Counted from the first letter of the stretch, positions 13,390 to 37,864 are shown. The stretch: 64,000 bases of DNA from Cinclus cinclus (GCF_963662255.1 NC_085073.1:1054001-1118000), one strand, 5' to 3'. Translations and numbers: made by a program. The notes: generated from the sequence alone by a model not told the origin.

Positions 13390-16300
13390 AAGCCAGTTGG
13401 TGCTAGAAGCTGCTTTCTGTAACCTGGGCTGAAGAGGTCCAGTTCTCCTCTTCCTACAGAACCAATAAGGACACAGGATTTGGGAGGATTTAATTTCCAG
13501 GGTCATCTATAAAACGAGCGCGACTCTTTGGCTTTGGCCTGCTCCTGGCTGGATGATTTCAAACTCTGTGGCAAGCTCCAGCCGCAGGTGCAACGTATCG
13601 GCGTTGGTATGCCAAAGCCAGAGCACACAGCAAAACCCCTACACTGGGGTCACCTGAATTAAGGAGAAGGCTACTTTGTCTAAACAACTATGTCCATTGT
13701 GAGTCATGTATCTGGTAGGGCTAGAAACAGAGGTGCTGTTCTAACTTGGGTGCTGTGGCTTGATTTTTGGATACAATTTTTCACTCTGCCACATTCAGAG
13801 GCCAGCATAGGCTGTGTGCTGCTCACACCTGTAACCTGACTTGTGGTTTTGACACAGTGCATTGATCAAATTTTGAAATGTGGGACTTTTATCTAAGAAA
13901 CTGCATCAGGAATCAATATTTAAGAAATCAGTGAGCAGTGGAAGCTTTTCCTGATTCCTTGGAAGCAGAGTCTGTCTCCTGTACTGTATTTCCTTTGCAT
14001 GCTCAGTGTGAACTGATTCCTCCATATGATGTGACTAATACATCAAAGGCAAACTGCAGCAATTTGGCTGAGGCAAATTTCTGTTACGTGTCTATCCCCT
14101 AAGGCTGATCTAGACAAACCACAGGGGTGTGTCTGGACCTCAGAGGTCCTGTGCACACAGACTGGACCAGTGAAGGACCTACCTGTCCAGTACTCAGCTG
14201 TTGCTGCTTGATTGACTTATGCATGTAGCCTCCCTTGTGCAAGTAACCCTTGTAAGGGGCAGGAATGGAAGTGGGATGAGATTTGATTCTCACTTAACTG
14301 CTTCCCTGCTTTCTGTTACTGCTAACTCCCCTTGAATCTTGTGTGAGGAGGCAGAAGAAAGTGCCAGCGGGTTTCACTGGTACTGTGAAACCCAGTAAGG
14401 GCTCTGTGCAATCTCCTGGTGACAGGTGCTTTCTGTACTCTGGTCTGGTGCAATCATCAAAGATTTTTTCTGTCTCCTCCTACATGCCACTCCCCCACCC
14501 CTTTCTGCCATGAATCCTGAGCATATACAGTCTTCCTTTCCTCTCTCAGGAGGTATTGCTCAGAGCTCTCTGCTAATACTGTACCTTTCTAGGGAGAAAA
14601 TCCTGCTTCCTGCCTTTGAAAGAATTAAAGAACGAAACAACACGGAATAATCCCACAAGAAGAAAACTACTTGCTTCCCTCTGTGCTTGACAACCTGCAC
14701 TGATTCCAGGTGAGTGGTTTTATCAGTGAATCTGAATGTGTGAATAAGAGTGATGCCAGTACCAGGGGTGAAGTAGGGCAGGAGATTTCCTTGGGCATAT
14801 GCATGAGAAAGTGGCAGGGATAGCTGTCATCTGCTTTAGGACAGGGGGCTGCCCAATGGGGGTTGCTCAAAAATGGGACTCTATGTCTTGGGCTGGGGTT
14901 AAATGTCTGGTGGGAAGCTTGAGTGGGACAACCTTATCACAGGACCTTGGCATGAGTAGGGAGCATTGCAGAGAGTGGCACTTGTCTTTCCAGTATTGGA
15001 CTTAGGCCCCAATCCCATAGTTCAGCTGGTGATCACTGTCATTTTAGAGCTCAGCTGGGTTGAAATTCCTGCCTATTTCAGATTCCTCTCCCTTTAGCTG
15101 ATGGTCTCTCACAGAGATGGGTCAGTGGCTAGGCCATGAGCAGATCTGTTCTCCTTTCTCGGTCCATTGTTGTGGTAGGAATTGTATGGGAGGGAGCTGG
15201 CTGACAGGTATCAAGAAACAAAAATGCCCTATTGAGCAGAAAGCCCTTCCAGGGGCTGCTATAGCAACACAGAGATGGCTGAGCTGGGCTTGTGAATGGA
15301 AATTTTCAACATAGGCTCTTTGGCTGCACTGTTTTCAGCTTGTACTTCCCTTCCCAAGGCCAAGCAATGGGCCAGGCTGCAAAGGGTCTAATAGCATGCA
15401 GGATGAGGATGTGTCCAGCCAAGGGGGGGGGGGGGGGGGGGGGGGGCTATGAACCCTGTAAGGATAGAGATCCTGGCCCTCAGGACTGAAAAAAAACTTC
15501 CAGGCAATAGTACAACGGCTGGATTTAATGCTCCTGATCACAGGCACTGAGCTACTGATAGGAGGGAGCTCAGGTGGGAGTGGAGACAACTACGCCTTTG
15601 CCATCCTTGCAAAGACAATCCCCACAAAGCACCTGTTTTACTCAGCTGGCACTTGTGGGACTGTAGCTTCCCACTCTGGAGTGCCCATGGTCTTCCCAAA
15701 AGCAAGTAGAACTTGAGAGCTGCTAACAGCAACTTTCAGACCCACTGAGCAGAGTGACATGTCCCTTCCTTGCAATCACTGAGCCTCCCCCCCACCACCA
15801 TGTGAGGATGGGCTATTTAACTCCTCTCCCTTGGTGAGCCAGCACCAGAAGTCCACCTCAGAAAGACTGGCACAGCTTTTTCAGTTACTCCTTGCCTTGC
15901 TCTTCTGTATCTGCCTAACTGTGCATAAGTCTTTCCAACACCTCTCCTTCTGCAGAGATTTCTCCTCCCACTTTGGGTGCTTTCTTGCTGCCACCTGCAG
16001 AGACTTCCCTCACTGAAAATTCTGCTGGTTTTGATGTTGAACATAAAGTAGAGTTTCCTTGGAGACAAGAGAAGCAGTGGGCTCCAAGTGCTCATTATTT
16101 CACAGTCTGTCTGGCCTTCAGCAATGAAAACTAAAAAGGGGTTTGTGTTAGCAGAGGGAAGAGGGAGCCTGGGGCAACGGTCATTGAGGGGACACCTGAC
16201 ATGCTTTTCCAGTGTCATTCCTTTAGCAGCATGGCTTGACCGAGTTCCACATGCCATGCCTGTGGCAGGGTGTGATGGTACATGCTGTACCAAACGCTGC

Positions 16301-17200
16301 TGTCTTGGGATTATATTGCCTCTCTTCCACCAGCCCCTGGAGGCTGGTAAACCTGGGAGGTTTGCAATGGGCATTTCTAATTTGGCTGACTTCTACCAGT
16401 CCCAGGAGTAAAACTGGCTAATTAGATTAACCTCTTTTTCTGTTCTTCAACACAGACATTAGTGTAGAATGTCCCAATAGTGGGACAATGGTGTAAAGCA
16501 GCTGCATTTCAGTCACTGTTTCCCATCCATTTGTTCTGAGTACTGGCAACTGAGCCTGTCCCAGCCAAGAGCCTGAACCCGCTGAAGAATGGAGTTCTCT
16601 GCTGTGCTGGACACACAGATTTTTGCCTCTCTTGGGGCAGGTTATTTGATCATCAGCTAATATCTCTTTGACACATTAGCAGTTGGAAAGCTGTGCCAGT
16701 GTGTTGCATGAAGGCATTGGAAGCAGGCATGTGATGACTGCTGTGCTCTGCCTCATTAGAGAGCAGAGCACAGGGCAAGAAGGCAGACACAGTCTTCATC
16801 TGAAATTTTTGTTACATTGTCCAGTCTCACACACCATGGCAAGAGTGCCCTGTAATTCCAAGTCCTCCCAGTGGTCAGGACCTTCCCCTTTCCCAGAGGA
16901 GTATATCACAGTGGATCCACTTGATTGATGGCTCCCCCTCTGCTAAGACATTCCTGGGTCCTCACAATCTGTCCAAGAGTCACAAATGGCACTTGGCTGT
17001 TTCAAGGAAACAGCATTTTCTTGTTTGTTTTTCAGTGCAGTGAAGAAGTGCAGTGCAGGGGTCAGAGGATGAGAGAAGAGTGAAGAACCGACCATGTCCC
17101 TGTGCTAATTATAAATGTTAATTGCCTCCAGGACACTGCCATGGACAGGATGTGTCAGTGCTGTCTGAAGTCCCATAAAGCTTTGTCTCGCAGCACATCA
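13390..17200. other. Intergenic spacer, no gene recognised
   Basis: No reading frame here has a recognisable domain or a coherent exon pattern. The only striking element is the G homopolymer at 15423-15446, listed separately. Confidence 0.5.
15423..15446 (+). repeat. Poly-G homopolymer of 24 bases
   Basis: An uninterrupted run of 24 G (poly-C on the other strand) in otherwise mixed intergenic sequence. It is a mononucleotide microsatellite. Its assembled length is unreliable, because such runs are prone to sequencing and polymerase slippage. Confidence 0.95.
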
Positions 17201-17219
17201 GCAGAAGGAAGATCACAGC

Positions 17220-17790
17220 ATTGCTGAGGTTGGCAGGGACCCCTAAACATTATTTAGTGCAATCCCCCTGCCCAAAGCAGAGTCAGTCACAGTTGGTTGC
17301 TCAGGACTGTGTACAGACAGCTTTTGAATATCTCCAAGAATGGAGAACATCCCGCTAGCCTCTCTGGGCAATCTGCCCCAGTGTTCAGTCTGTCTTGCAG
17401 TGACAAAGACCCTCTTAATGCTTAAGAACAATTTTCTGGTACTTCTATTCATGTCTGCCACCTCTCATGGTCACTGTGCAACACTGAGAAGGGTCTGGCA
17501 CTGAATTCTTCACACCCTCCCTGCAGCTGTATATTGATAAGACCTACCCCAAGCCCTCTCTCTTCCAGGCTGAGCAGTCCCAGATCTCCCAGGCTTTCCT
17601 TATGGGAGATGCCCCAGTCCCACCATCATCTCTGCAGTCCTTCAGTGGACTCTCTTCCCTGTATCCATACTGGGAAACCCAGACCTGGACACAGCACGCC
17701 ATCTGTGGCCTCACCAGTGCTGAGTCAGAGGAGAGGGATTACCTCTCAACCTGCTGGCACAAGAACAGCAGAGTTTCTGGACTCTAGTGC
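17220..17790 (-). mobile_element. CR1 LINE fragment, antisense
   Basis: The plus strand carries the reverse complement of the CR1 3' region. It begins with 'gaggttggcagggacccct' and continues through 'tttgaatatctccaagaatg', 'cctctctgggcaatctgcc' and 'gcctcaccagtgctgag'. The order and spacing fit a CR1 3' terminal fragment of about 570 bases inserted on the minus strand. It is diverged and has no coding capacity. Confidence 0.85.
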
Positions 17791-17799
17791 TGGTCCCAT

Positions 17800-20700
17800 C
17801 TGGGATGTCTTGGGAGTTCTGCAGTCCCAGGGGTGATGTACCAGATGCAGACCCTAATAAACTGTTATTAGGGGTTTGATGATGAGTTTTGTCTGGACCA
17901 TGTAAAGTAGTCAGATACATTTCTTCATCCACCACATTATTCTGACCATTACCTGGACAAAGCCAGGCCAGAGGTCTCTGCAATCCACCCCTATGCTCAG
18001 AACACTTGCTGTTCTGTGACCTCAGAGCTGTTCCATGTCTCTGGCATGAGGGCAGAGCTGTGCCCAGGCATGAGTGTAGATCTGTTTTTAGTTTACATGC
18101 TGTGTAGATCTGCATATGCAGATACAACCTATCTCCTCCAGCTTCCTCCAGATCCTGCTTCAAGATGCAGCTCTAGTGCCACAGCTCTGGCCTCTGCAGA
18201 GTGCCAACACTGCCCAGTGACTGGCACCACACCGATGAGGCTCTGCAGGGCTACCCCAGCATCATGGAACAGGTAGACTGAGAGTCTACCTGCCTGCCCA
18301 GTGGACAGACTGTATTCATGACCAATGCCTTTCTGAGGAAAGTCTGCCCTTCACCTCTGCTGATAGCCTGAAACATGCATGGCTCAGGAGCAGCTTGCTT
18401 GCAGGTTCCCACAGATACAAACTGTCTTAATACAGACAGTATAAAACTTTGCACTACATGAAGAATATTTTATAAACACTTACAGTCTGCCTCTTGATGT
18501 CTGAATAACTGAATGCAGGAACATTTCAGTGACTACAAGTTTATAACAGTCAAACTTGGCTGGGTTTTTCTGAAGCTGAGCCTGCATAAGAAATAAAGTA
18601 AGTAATTGAAGAATTTCACATCAGCTTTCCTAGAATCTGAGTAAAAATTTCTTCAGAAAGCAACTTGAAATTTGCCCAGATGATTTCATTTTTTTCTGTT
18701 GTTGTGATGTAGCAATATTTAAGATGTGTATATGGGTTTCTAAATGCCAAAACATCTAAACAGTTTCAAGTATTTAATGATGAAATGTGAAAGCTGTATC
18801 ATTCCCACAAGTGATGTGGGCAGGTCTTGTCATTTTCACTTTATCACAAGACAAAGTCTGAGATTACTCTTGCCCTAGATTTCAATCATGGCATTGTACC
18901 AACTACTAGGAGGAAGATTAACTCTGTCCCAGCTGCCACTCATCCTCTCAGGGATGGAATATTTTCTTCTTTGTCCCTTAATGTCTTGCAAATAATTCCT
19001 AGTACTTTCTTCTGTCAGTCTGTGCTTTTCTGTGGTCTTTCGTTTCTTTGTGAGTCACTGGAATTAAGAGGTTTTCTTTCTGTGTTTACCGCTTTTCATT
19101 TATGCATAGAGCAGATCATTCTTCCTGTCACTTGTGAGCAGATGAATAGCTCAGCCCTCCACACACTTTCTTTTTGGACTTCACAACTGAAATCTCTGTT
19201 GGCAGCCTGTCACCACAAGTGATGATGAAAAGGAGCTCTCCCCTTCATTCCCTTTCATATCTATTGCTTTAAAAACCTTTCATAAATGATCCTTGACAAA
19301 AGTTTTCAAAAACCCTCACTGATCTGACACTGCAGCCATATCCTTACTGATGTGGGTGTTCCTTTAACTAGCTGCATTTGAAGACTGCTTTTTACTTCTG
19401 CTGTCTCTAGTTCTCCATTTAAACAAGCTGGTCTTTTCTCTGGGAGAGGGGCATGGCCAAAATATGGGAGTCTGTGTGTCTTTACAGAACCTGTAGTCAA
19501 AGATTACATTCAAGATACTATTTCAAGAAGTTTCTCTGCCATGTACAATATTTTACTCTCAGATTTTAAGTGTCGAACTTTGTGGGACCAAAACTAAACA
19601 ATTTGTGACAAGAGGATGAAAACCTGACCTGATGCTCCCACTTTTCGCCCTCCAGCACTGAGAGTGTGCCACGGCTATCTCCAATCTCCCTTCAACCAGA
19701 ATTTTAATACCTTCTATCTTTAAAATGTGCTCACAAGAAGCTGCATACTGGATGCTTTTCTGATGTTGGCTTTTCTGATGTCGACTGCTTTAACAATGAC
19801 AAAAGATAAAGAGGAAAGATGTTCTTCAATGTCCAGTACAAGTTGGAACAGATGCACCTCAGTTGATTCAGAGATTCTCTTTCTCTTTCAGAGATTGCTC
19901 TTTGTAAGTCCTCAAGCTCTATTGCATTCCTTCTGCCATGTTGGAAATCTCCTTGGGTAGATGGAGAGATAACCATAGAAAAATCTGTGAAGAGCAGGAC
20001 AAAATGTAGTGTACCAGTCATCCTTCCTCATTTTTCTCTTTCACCAACATCTGATACCTCTAAAATTACGTGAAACCTCACTGCCAAGAACTAGGCATTA
20101 GTTTTGCAACACTGAAATTTCTTGCAAAATATCTCGTGCTCCCTGCTCGAGCCTTGAAGTTACCTCCAAAAATGCTCTCTCAAATACCTCCGTGTTTCTG
20201 GCAGAGTGGAGACTGGTGAAGCAGCCACAGACAAAGCAACCTTCAGTGAGAGAGCACTTCAGTGAAGAGCCACCTTCTTCCTCACAAGAAGGAAAATCCA
20301 AGCCATTGTCAAGAGAATTTTTGTGACTTACTGCAGCAGTCTGAGAACTTCCTGCTGATGCAATAGAGAATATTTGCATAATTCCAGACCAGCAACACAG
20401 AGAGAATGTGCTGTGGAGGGGGCTGCTCTGCTGCAAAATATGCAGATAGAGAAAGGGAGCAAGTCAGCAAGAGGGTGAGGACACCAAAGCAAGATCTGCT
20501 GGTGAGTTCCTTCTGTGCAATAACTTTTGCTCTAAGAAGGCAGCTGAACACATGGTGCAACATTGTATATAATGATTAAACTTGTACTTTCCCATATCAA
20601 AACAGAATTTTTTTATAATTAATAGATATTTTGATAATTAATAGAAATTTTGAAAGAAATTTTGGATAAAAATACATTTTTCAGTGCATGGAGATGGGGA

Positions 20701-21040
20701 GACATCTGGAGAAAATATTGAGTGACTCCTTTTGTATCTGTGGATTCTGCTCCCACCTCCCCTCTACAGGAAATTGTGCCATTGCTGTGGTATGGTCCAG
20801 CTCTAAGAAAGGCATGATTTGAAGGATGGGGAGCCCAGTTTTCCCTACTCAACATAGGTCTCCTCAGGTCACCACAGCAAATGAGAAGTCTTGTTTGTTT
20901 GTAGAAAGTCTGTGGTGGGTGATTTTAGAGCCATCCGTGTGACTTTTGACTTCACTAAACTATTTGGAGCTTTCCACATCAGAATAAGGCAGTACTTCAC
21001 ATTACCAATGTGTGCTGGGTTGTTTGATGAAGAGTGAGTA
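17800..21040. other. Intergenic spacer, no gene recognised
   Basis: No reading frame has a recognisable family. A 19-base unit (TAATTAATAGAWATTTTGA) is repeated twice in tandem at 20616-20653 in an AT-rich patch. Otherwise I see nothing that stands out. Confidence 0.5.
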
Positions 21041-21049
21041 GTTTGGGAG

Positions 21050-22540
21050 CAAGAAAAAGTGTCTGGGGTTTGAAAGTTTCTCTGGTGGTTCTTCTTTTGG
21101 AAGTGATTGCCTCAGGTAGCAATCTGCTCTACTGTAGGAAGCCACATGGCATCCCTTCTGACTGGGAAGCAAGCCAATGTTATTCTAACTCACAAGAAAG
21201 GTGTAAGGGAAGACACAAAGAACTACACAAAGGCCTGTGAGTCTAATCTCAGTTTTTAGAAAAATTATGGAGAAGGTCCTACTGAATACTACTGAAAAAC
21301 ATTTGAAGAATAATGCAATCTTCAACATGGGTTCACAGAGGAAAAGTCCTCTTTAACCAGTCTGATTTCTTTCTATGATGAGGTCACACCCCAAGCTGAT
21401 AAAGGGAAGGTGCTGCATGCAGTTTTCCCAGCTTTTAGTGAGGTTTTTGATACTGTCCCTCACTGCATCCTTCTGGACATTTGTCCAGCTGTAGGAGGGG
21501 CAAGTTGATGGAGTGCAGTGTGAAGTGCCAGCTGGATGGCGGGGCTTGAATTGTTGTAGTGAAACGGGCTGTGTCTGGCTGGTGAGTGGTCACTGGAGGT
21601 GTCCTTGGGACTGAATACTGGGGCCAGTACTGTTCAGTATTTTTATCCATGATCTAGATGCAGGAATTGAATATCCCATTAGCAAGCTTGATGATAATAT
21701 CAAACTGGGAGGTGCTGTTGACTTTCTTGAGGAACAAGAGGCCTCAAAGGATAATGTTGATTGAATTGGAGCATTGGGCTATCTCAGGCATGAAATAGAA
21801 GTAGTCCAAGTGCTATTTTCTGTGGCTGGGAGGGAGTAACACTGAGTACAAGTCTAAACTGGGAGAAGAGTGGCTGAAGAGCAGAGAGGGATCTCGGGAT
21901 TCAGATTGGCCGCAGGCTCAGAAGGAGTGAGCAGTGTGCCCAGGCATCTGAGATGGCAAATTGCATGCTGGAGACATCACACATAGCATGACCAGCAGGT
22001 CCAGAGAGGGGATTATCCCATAGCAGTCTGCATTGCTGCAGCCTCACATGGAGCACTGGAGGTCTGGGCCCCAACACTGAAGAAGGATATGAAAATCCTC
22101 AAACATGTCCAGAGGAAAGGAAATGCACATGAACTTTCTGGTGAAGAGCTGGAAGGCATGTCCTACAATGAGCAGCTGAGTGCTCTGGGCTTGTCTCCTT
22201 CAGAGAAATGGAGGTTGGGAAGGACTGCTTTCTGCAGCTTCCTCAGGAGGGAAGGTGAAGAGGGAGGTACTGGACTGTTCTCTCTGAGATCCAGGGGCAG
22301 CACAACTGCAATGGTCCACAGTTGTGCCAGGGGACGATCAGACTGGACATTAGGAAGCATTTGAATGCCCAAGCAACAAGACAAGAGTAATGGCCTGAAA
22401 CTAAATCACAAAAAGTTCTACCTTGGCATGAGGTAGCACTTCTTTACATTGAGGGTGGCAGAGGACTGGAACAGCTGCCCAGGAAGGTCATGGAGTCTCC
22501 CTCTGGAGACATTCAAACCCACCAAGGTGTGTTCCCGTGT
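21050..22540 (+). mobile_element. CR1 LINE, decayed ORF2 RT and 3' region
   Basis: A plus-strand CR1 copy of about 1.5 kb. The fragment IPSDWEASQCYSNSQERCKG matches the CR1 block usually read as VPEDWKKA...FKKG. The LTNL-like segment and the 'gaggtttttgatactgtccc' segment (FDTV) are the following reverse-transcriptase motifs. From about 22.08 kb it carries the 3' non-coding region, ending in 'actggaacagctgcccagga' and 'catggagtctccctctggag'. Many stops and frameshifts are present, and the element is truncated at both ends. Confidence 0.8.
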
Positions 22541-22549
22541 CACTTGTTT

Positions 22550-24360
22550 TGGGTCATTTGTTCAACTCTACATCTGGAAGGCTATAAATGATACAAGTTT
22601 ATTGTGGGAGATAAGGGGATAGAATTTATAGTTTCTAAACCTACTGTCAGGTTCAGGAGGCACACAGTCTCAATGAACTGAAAGATTGCACTTCATTTTT
22701 CTCATGTGTAGCTGTGAAAAGCAGGACTGGCAGTGATGAAAGAAGTTGACGAAGACAGGCAAAGTTTTCACAGTCTAGTGTACATTGTCTCCATCAACAT
22801 ACAAAAGTGAGGTAGTATAGTAAGGAATGGAATGCTTGATCAAGCTGGAATGAGTGGATTAAAATCCATGGAATGGATTTTGCTGATTCAAAAGCTGGGG
22901 TGACCGCAGCAGCACTGCAAGGTTCCTGCAGCAACTAGCCATCATCTTTGCCAGTGGCCTTTGTGCAGCTTAGCCTTGGGAGGGCTTAGAGTGACTTGGC
23001 TGGGCCACCTCAGGTGTGTCTTCTGTTCTGAACTTCATGAAGGCATTAGCATCTGTGCAAACAAACCTTCTCTCAGAAAGAGGTTTTTCCCCACCTTCTG
23101 TCCGCTGACTTTGCAACCTTGCACCACAAAGCAGTTCCTCTTTAAGGCAGTATCTTCAGTTCATGATAGGCATTTATCTAGGTCCAGATGGAGGATACTA
23201 GGTGTGTAATTTATAGAGAATATAGTCTCTATTTGTGAGAGTTTCTTTGATTTAAATTTAGGATTACAAATGGACTAGCTCTTATTTGACTTGCAACACC
23301 AAAGATGGTCATCCAGCACTTACTGATGTGCTAAGGTGACTTTGTTCTTCTTTGGTTTCATTTAGGTTTGTATTCCAAAATGTTTCCTTTGCAAACTCCT
23401 GGGAACAAGAATAATTTTCAGACCTTCCATCTGCCAAAGCACAGTGACAGAAGGAAAATGGCACCTGCATAGTCAGGCAATAATCTTCCTCATTATGTGA
23501 ACAGTTGGGTGGCTGGTGCCTTCTAGCACTCTAGAGCGGATGGATTTGCCTGTGTAGTCTCCTTGTTTGGTTGGTTTTTTTTCTGAGTAATATGGAAATA
23601 TCAGTAAAAACTAAACAGATAAAGTACAGTAGACTGTCCAGCCTTGCAGCCGATTGGTAATGGAGCAGAATTGGTTCTTTATTTCTCTGTAGAGTAGGTT
23701 TGATTTGTCAGTATTTATGAAGACAGAACATCAGCTTAATCCTATCAATGGCGTTTGACAAGAGATAGTACTTGAAAGTTCTGTTTTGTTTCAAAGGAAA
23801 GTCATAAACAAATAAATATAAAGTAACTAAAGTCCTCAGGCTCCATTGAGGGCAAGGAGGTAATGTTCCTTTCTACAGAAACAGCCAGTGCCATTAGCTG
23901 TCATAGAGAAAGTTGTTGTGGTAGGGACCTGTCCACCTTGGAGCTGCATCAGAAATGTTGTTCACTGCTTGGGAAGAGCACTCTTTTGTTTGGAAGAGTT
24001 TGTATATGGGAAAGGGGTTTCTTGCTGGATGATAAAAATAAATTCCATTCCAAAGTGATCAAACTCCTAAGAACAAGCATGGGTGCCTGTGAAGCTCTTT
24101 CTGGCTGCCCAGGCCAACATAAGCCACTCCTCAGTGCAGGTTGGGTGCTGTAGAGACCAGAGCTTCTCTAGAGGCACCAAAGCGGTAGTGACAAGACCCT
24201 GGCAGCCCTTTAGATACCCTTCCCCAAGGTCTGCTCCTTGCAGATGGTCAGAGGATCTCATTAATCAACTTTAAATAATTTTTTGTAAGCAGGCCCCAGG
24301 GAAATGACCTAAAGATGAAGGCAAGATATGCCACAGCTTATGCTTTCCTACCTCTACTTC
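22550..24360. other. Upstream flank of SLC1A6, no coding exon recognised
   Basis: No coding exon with a recognisable family lies here. The promoter and any non-coding first exon of SLC1A6 probably lie here or further upstream, but I see no CpG island and no clear core promoter to place them. Confidence 0.4.
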
Positions 24361-24371
24361 TCCCTGCTCAG

Positions 24372-24415
24372 CATAGGCAGAGCTGTGCCTGGAGGACTAA
24401 GCAGCTGTGCTGACC
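24372..24415 (+). other. SLC1A6: SLC1A6 5' untranslated segment behind a likely splice acceptor
   Basis: The initiator ATG is preceded by 44 bases of leader. Upstream of that lies a pyrimidine-rich tract ending in CTGCTCAG (AG at 24370-24371). This looks like a 3' splice site, which would make the first coding exon the second or later exon of the transcript. The upstream non-coding exon was not found. Confidence 0.45.
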
Positions 24416-34958
<10,543 letters not shown>

Positions 34959-35124
34959 AATCGGGCAGCAAAGTGCAGATTAATGCTGTAAAAAGTGAAA
35001 ACTTGAAACAGAAGTCCAGAGTGGAGGACAGAGAAAGATCATTGTGCAAGACACTCACTTTTCTATCACCTCTGCCACATGCAGTCTTCCCTAATCCTGT
35101 TGGTCTCCTATTTCTCTGACTGTC

Positions 35125-35130
35125 ATTAAA
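35125..35130 (+). terminator. SLC1A6 polyadenylation signal (ATTAAA)
   Basis: ATTAAA lies about 170 bases after the SLC1A6 stop codon and is the first canonical or near-canonical hexamer downstream. It implies a short 3' UTR ending near 35150. More distal sites cannot be excluded. Confidence 0.5.
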
Positions 35131-36989
35131 GAGGAGAAAATTAAACTGCAAAGAAAGCCTGAGTTAGTCATTCTTATGAGGCCCAATAGTTACACCTGAG
35201 TAAGGAAGACCTAGTGAAGGAGCTGGACTAGGAGCTCCTTTATTTCTGATCTAAGTAGCCAGGTGAGTTGGGAACACCACCATCTGTGGACTGGCACCAA
35301 AATGTTGCCATGTTGCCATAACTCTGTCCTGCAAAATACAGCTGCAAGGTCTTCACTTGTTTAGTACCTTCACCCAAACAAGCTTTTAGCATTACCTCCT
35401 TGCTCACAGTCCTGGTGTTTGCACAGATGAAAACTGTGTTTGCACTTAATGCTTCCTGAGAGCTCCACTGGCAACCTGTTTGGTTGCAGATACTAGAGTC
35501 ACTCACCTCCTGAAGGAATGTGGGATCATACAACAGGGACAGCTGGCTGGTAGCACCAATAGGTATCAATAGGCTTCTCATTAGCGGAAGATCCTAAAGG
35601 ACTGTGAAAGAAATAGTTAAAAAATTATTAAATCCATTATTCAGTTTTGAAGCAGTTCTTCCCTCTACCAAGCTCTGGCAAAACTCAGTTAACTTCATTT
35701 CTCTTTAGCAAGCTCTTCTCATCCTGTTGAAACCAGGAGGCGAAACACAAAATTTAAGAACAATTTGCCCATCTGAGCAGCTGGGTGGTACATCGATGCC
35801 AGGAATGACTCCCTTCCATGCCAGATTTGCTCAGAAAAGTTTCACTCCTCATCACAGGATTCCTAAGGAAACTATTCCTGGGCTCATCTCTGCCTATTTT
35901 CAGAAGTGACTTCCCCTCAGTTACACTGCAGTAGAATGTGGTTTCAAACACCTCTGTGTTTCTACAGCTCCTTATCAGTTGTAGGCAGAACCAAATAACT
36001 TCTTAGTGCTTGCACAGGTTTTCCAGATCCCAGACTTAAGAATTCAGGATATATTTTTCGATTCCTACCAAAGGGAATTCAGCTTCTATTTAACACATTT
36101 GGACATAAGCCCAAATTACATCCATAACATCTCAGAGTTTAAAGACAGAAGTAGGGACCTGCTTCATCCATGCTCTCTCCCCCTTCCTTGGCATGGCCAG
36201 GAACACAGCTAGTATCTCTCACACCAGTGAACAGAACCTCTAGGACTTGTTCCATAACATCCAGGTCCATGAACATCCAGAAAATGAATGTAACTCAGCC
36301 AGGAAGATATTAAGGATCCACAGTGTCAGGGCTGTTGCAGTGTAGCTGTCATGCTTTTGATAATGGCTAAGAGCAGCAAAAGCAGTAAGTGGCCTCCTGA
36401 CCCACTGAGGAACTATCTAAATTGGGCAGCTTTCATTTGAGGTCTGCTCATTATTCCCAACCCACTATGTCACTTACATTCCTCTGCCCTGGCTTTACAC
36501 ACTGTTTTTCATCCCTAGCCATAGCCATACACTCAAGAGTTGCACATCGTTAAAGGAAGACCTCAGAAGCATTGCTGGAGTCAACTTTGCCAATCACAAC
36601 TGCACATCTGCCCATGCTGCCCTCCCTAGCACTAAAAAAGCTTCCTCAACACATCTCTTGGGCTGTTCAAAGCCAGATTCTGAGGCTCTTTTCAGTCATT
36701 CAAAAACTGCAGGGTTATATATTGGTGCTGCCACATTCCACATCCTGTAGGCAGAGTATTGTATTTTTACAGGCTGGACCATTATTGAGAACCTAAGATA
36801 AATGCACAAATGCATCTCTTTCATTTAGGACTGGTAGCAGAAAAGGGTAACTAGAAGTCTGTGGTAGTTCTGTTTAGCAGTGGCTAGCTCCAGACTGTAA
36901 GGCAGCAAGTTGTTTGGTGACCATGGAAGGCAGGTTGATTATTTTGACAAGAGACCTACTCTAGCAAGGAGGCAAGTGAGCTGGATAAC

Positions 36990-37190
36990 AAATGATTATC
37001 CCTCTCTTTGTACACTTTTATTATCTTGTTTGAATACTTTTATAATGTCTGCTCTTCTCCTTTCTAGACTAAACAGATCCTGTATATATCACAGGTAATA
37101 ATCATTCATGTTCCTCTCCTCTGAACTTTCTTCTTGCTGTTCCACATCTTTCTTGAAGTGGAATGACTAAAATTTGCCATAACAATCCAA
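36990..37190 (-). repeat. Old CR1/L3-like LINE fragment, antisense
   Basis: The plus strand reads 'ctcttctcctttctagacta' and then, after a gap, 'ttcctctcctctgaactttc' and 'cacatctttcttgaagtgga'. These are successive antisense landmarks of ancient CR1/L3-type 3' regions. Divergence is high and the limits are approximate. Confidence 0.5.
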
Positions 37191-37864
37191 CTAAAGATTT
37201 ATTATTACTGAGCATTGAGGAAAGAACATTTCCTGTACATTAAGATTTAGACTTTGGACTTATGTTACCATGGTTGTTAGTAGACTATGCATCAGCTGAT
37301 CAGGATAACTGTCCCTGATGCATGCATACAGCCAACTCAAGTCTGTTCATCTTCTGCTAACTCTTAGCAAGGTTAGACTCTTACTTTGATAAGATTGCTC
37401 TGTGTGAGGACTGGAACTTAATCAACGAGTTCAGATACACTGCATCAGCTTGTACCTATAGTGAGCTAAGACATCACTAGCTTATCAATAACACTGCTCA
37501 GCTTATGAGTCTAAACCTTCATAAAGAACAGACCTGCTTATAAAACCCAATTAAGTGCTTTAATTTTTAACAACAGCATGATAGCATTCACCCTAGTCCA
37601 GTGGTAATACATTATAATTCCTACATCATTTTAAGCAGGAATGCTGCCTATCAAGCAATTTCCCAGCCTGTGTTTGTGCAGTTGATTATTACTACTGAAG
37701 TATAGTAATTTCAAGTTGTCCATATTGAACTGCTTCTTGGTTTTTGTTTTTTTTTCAGACTATTTGTCCAACTTTTCAAGAAAACATTGAATTCTAATCC
37801 TGAAGAGACTTCCTGTACAAAAAGGGCAAACTGAAGTATGAATCAGAAGATTGTTGGATTGGAT

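Noticed and set aside
15817..16374. 185-codon minus-strand frame as a gene
   Set aside because: The translation shows no recognisable family or composition typical of a folded protein, and competing frames exist on the plus strand. It is most likely chance.
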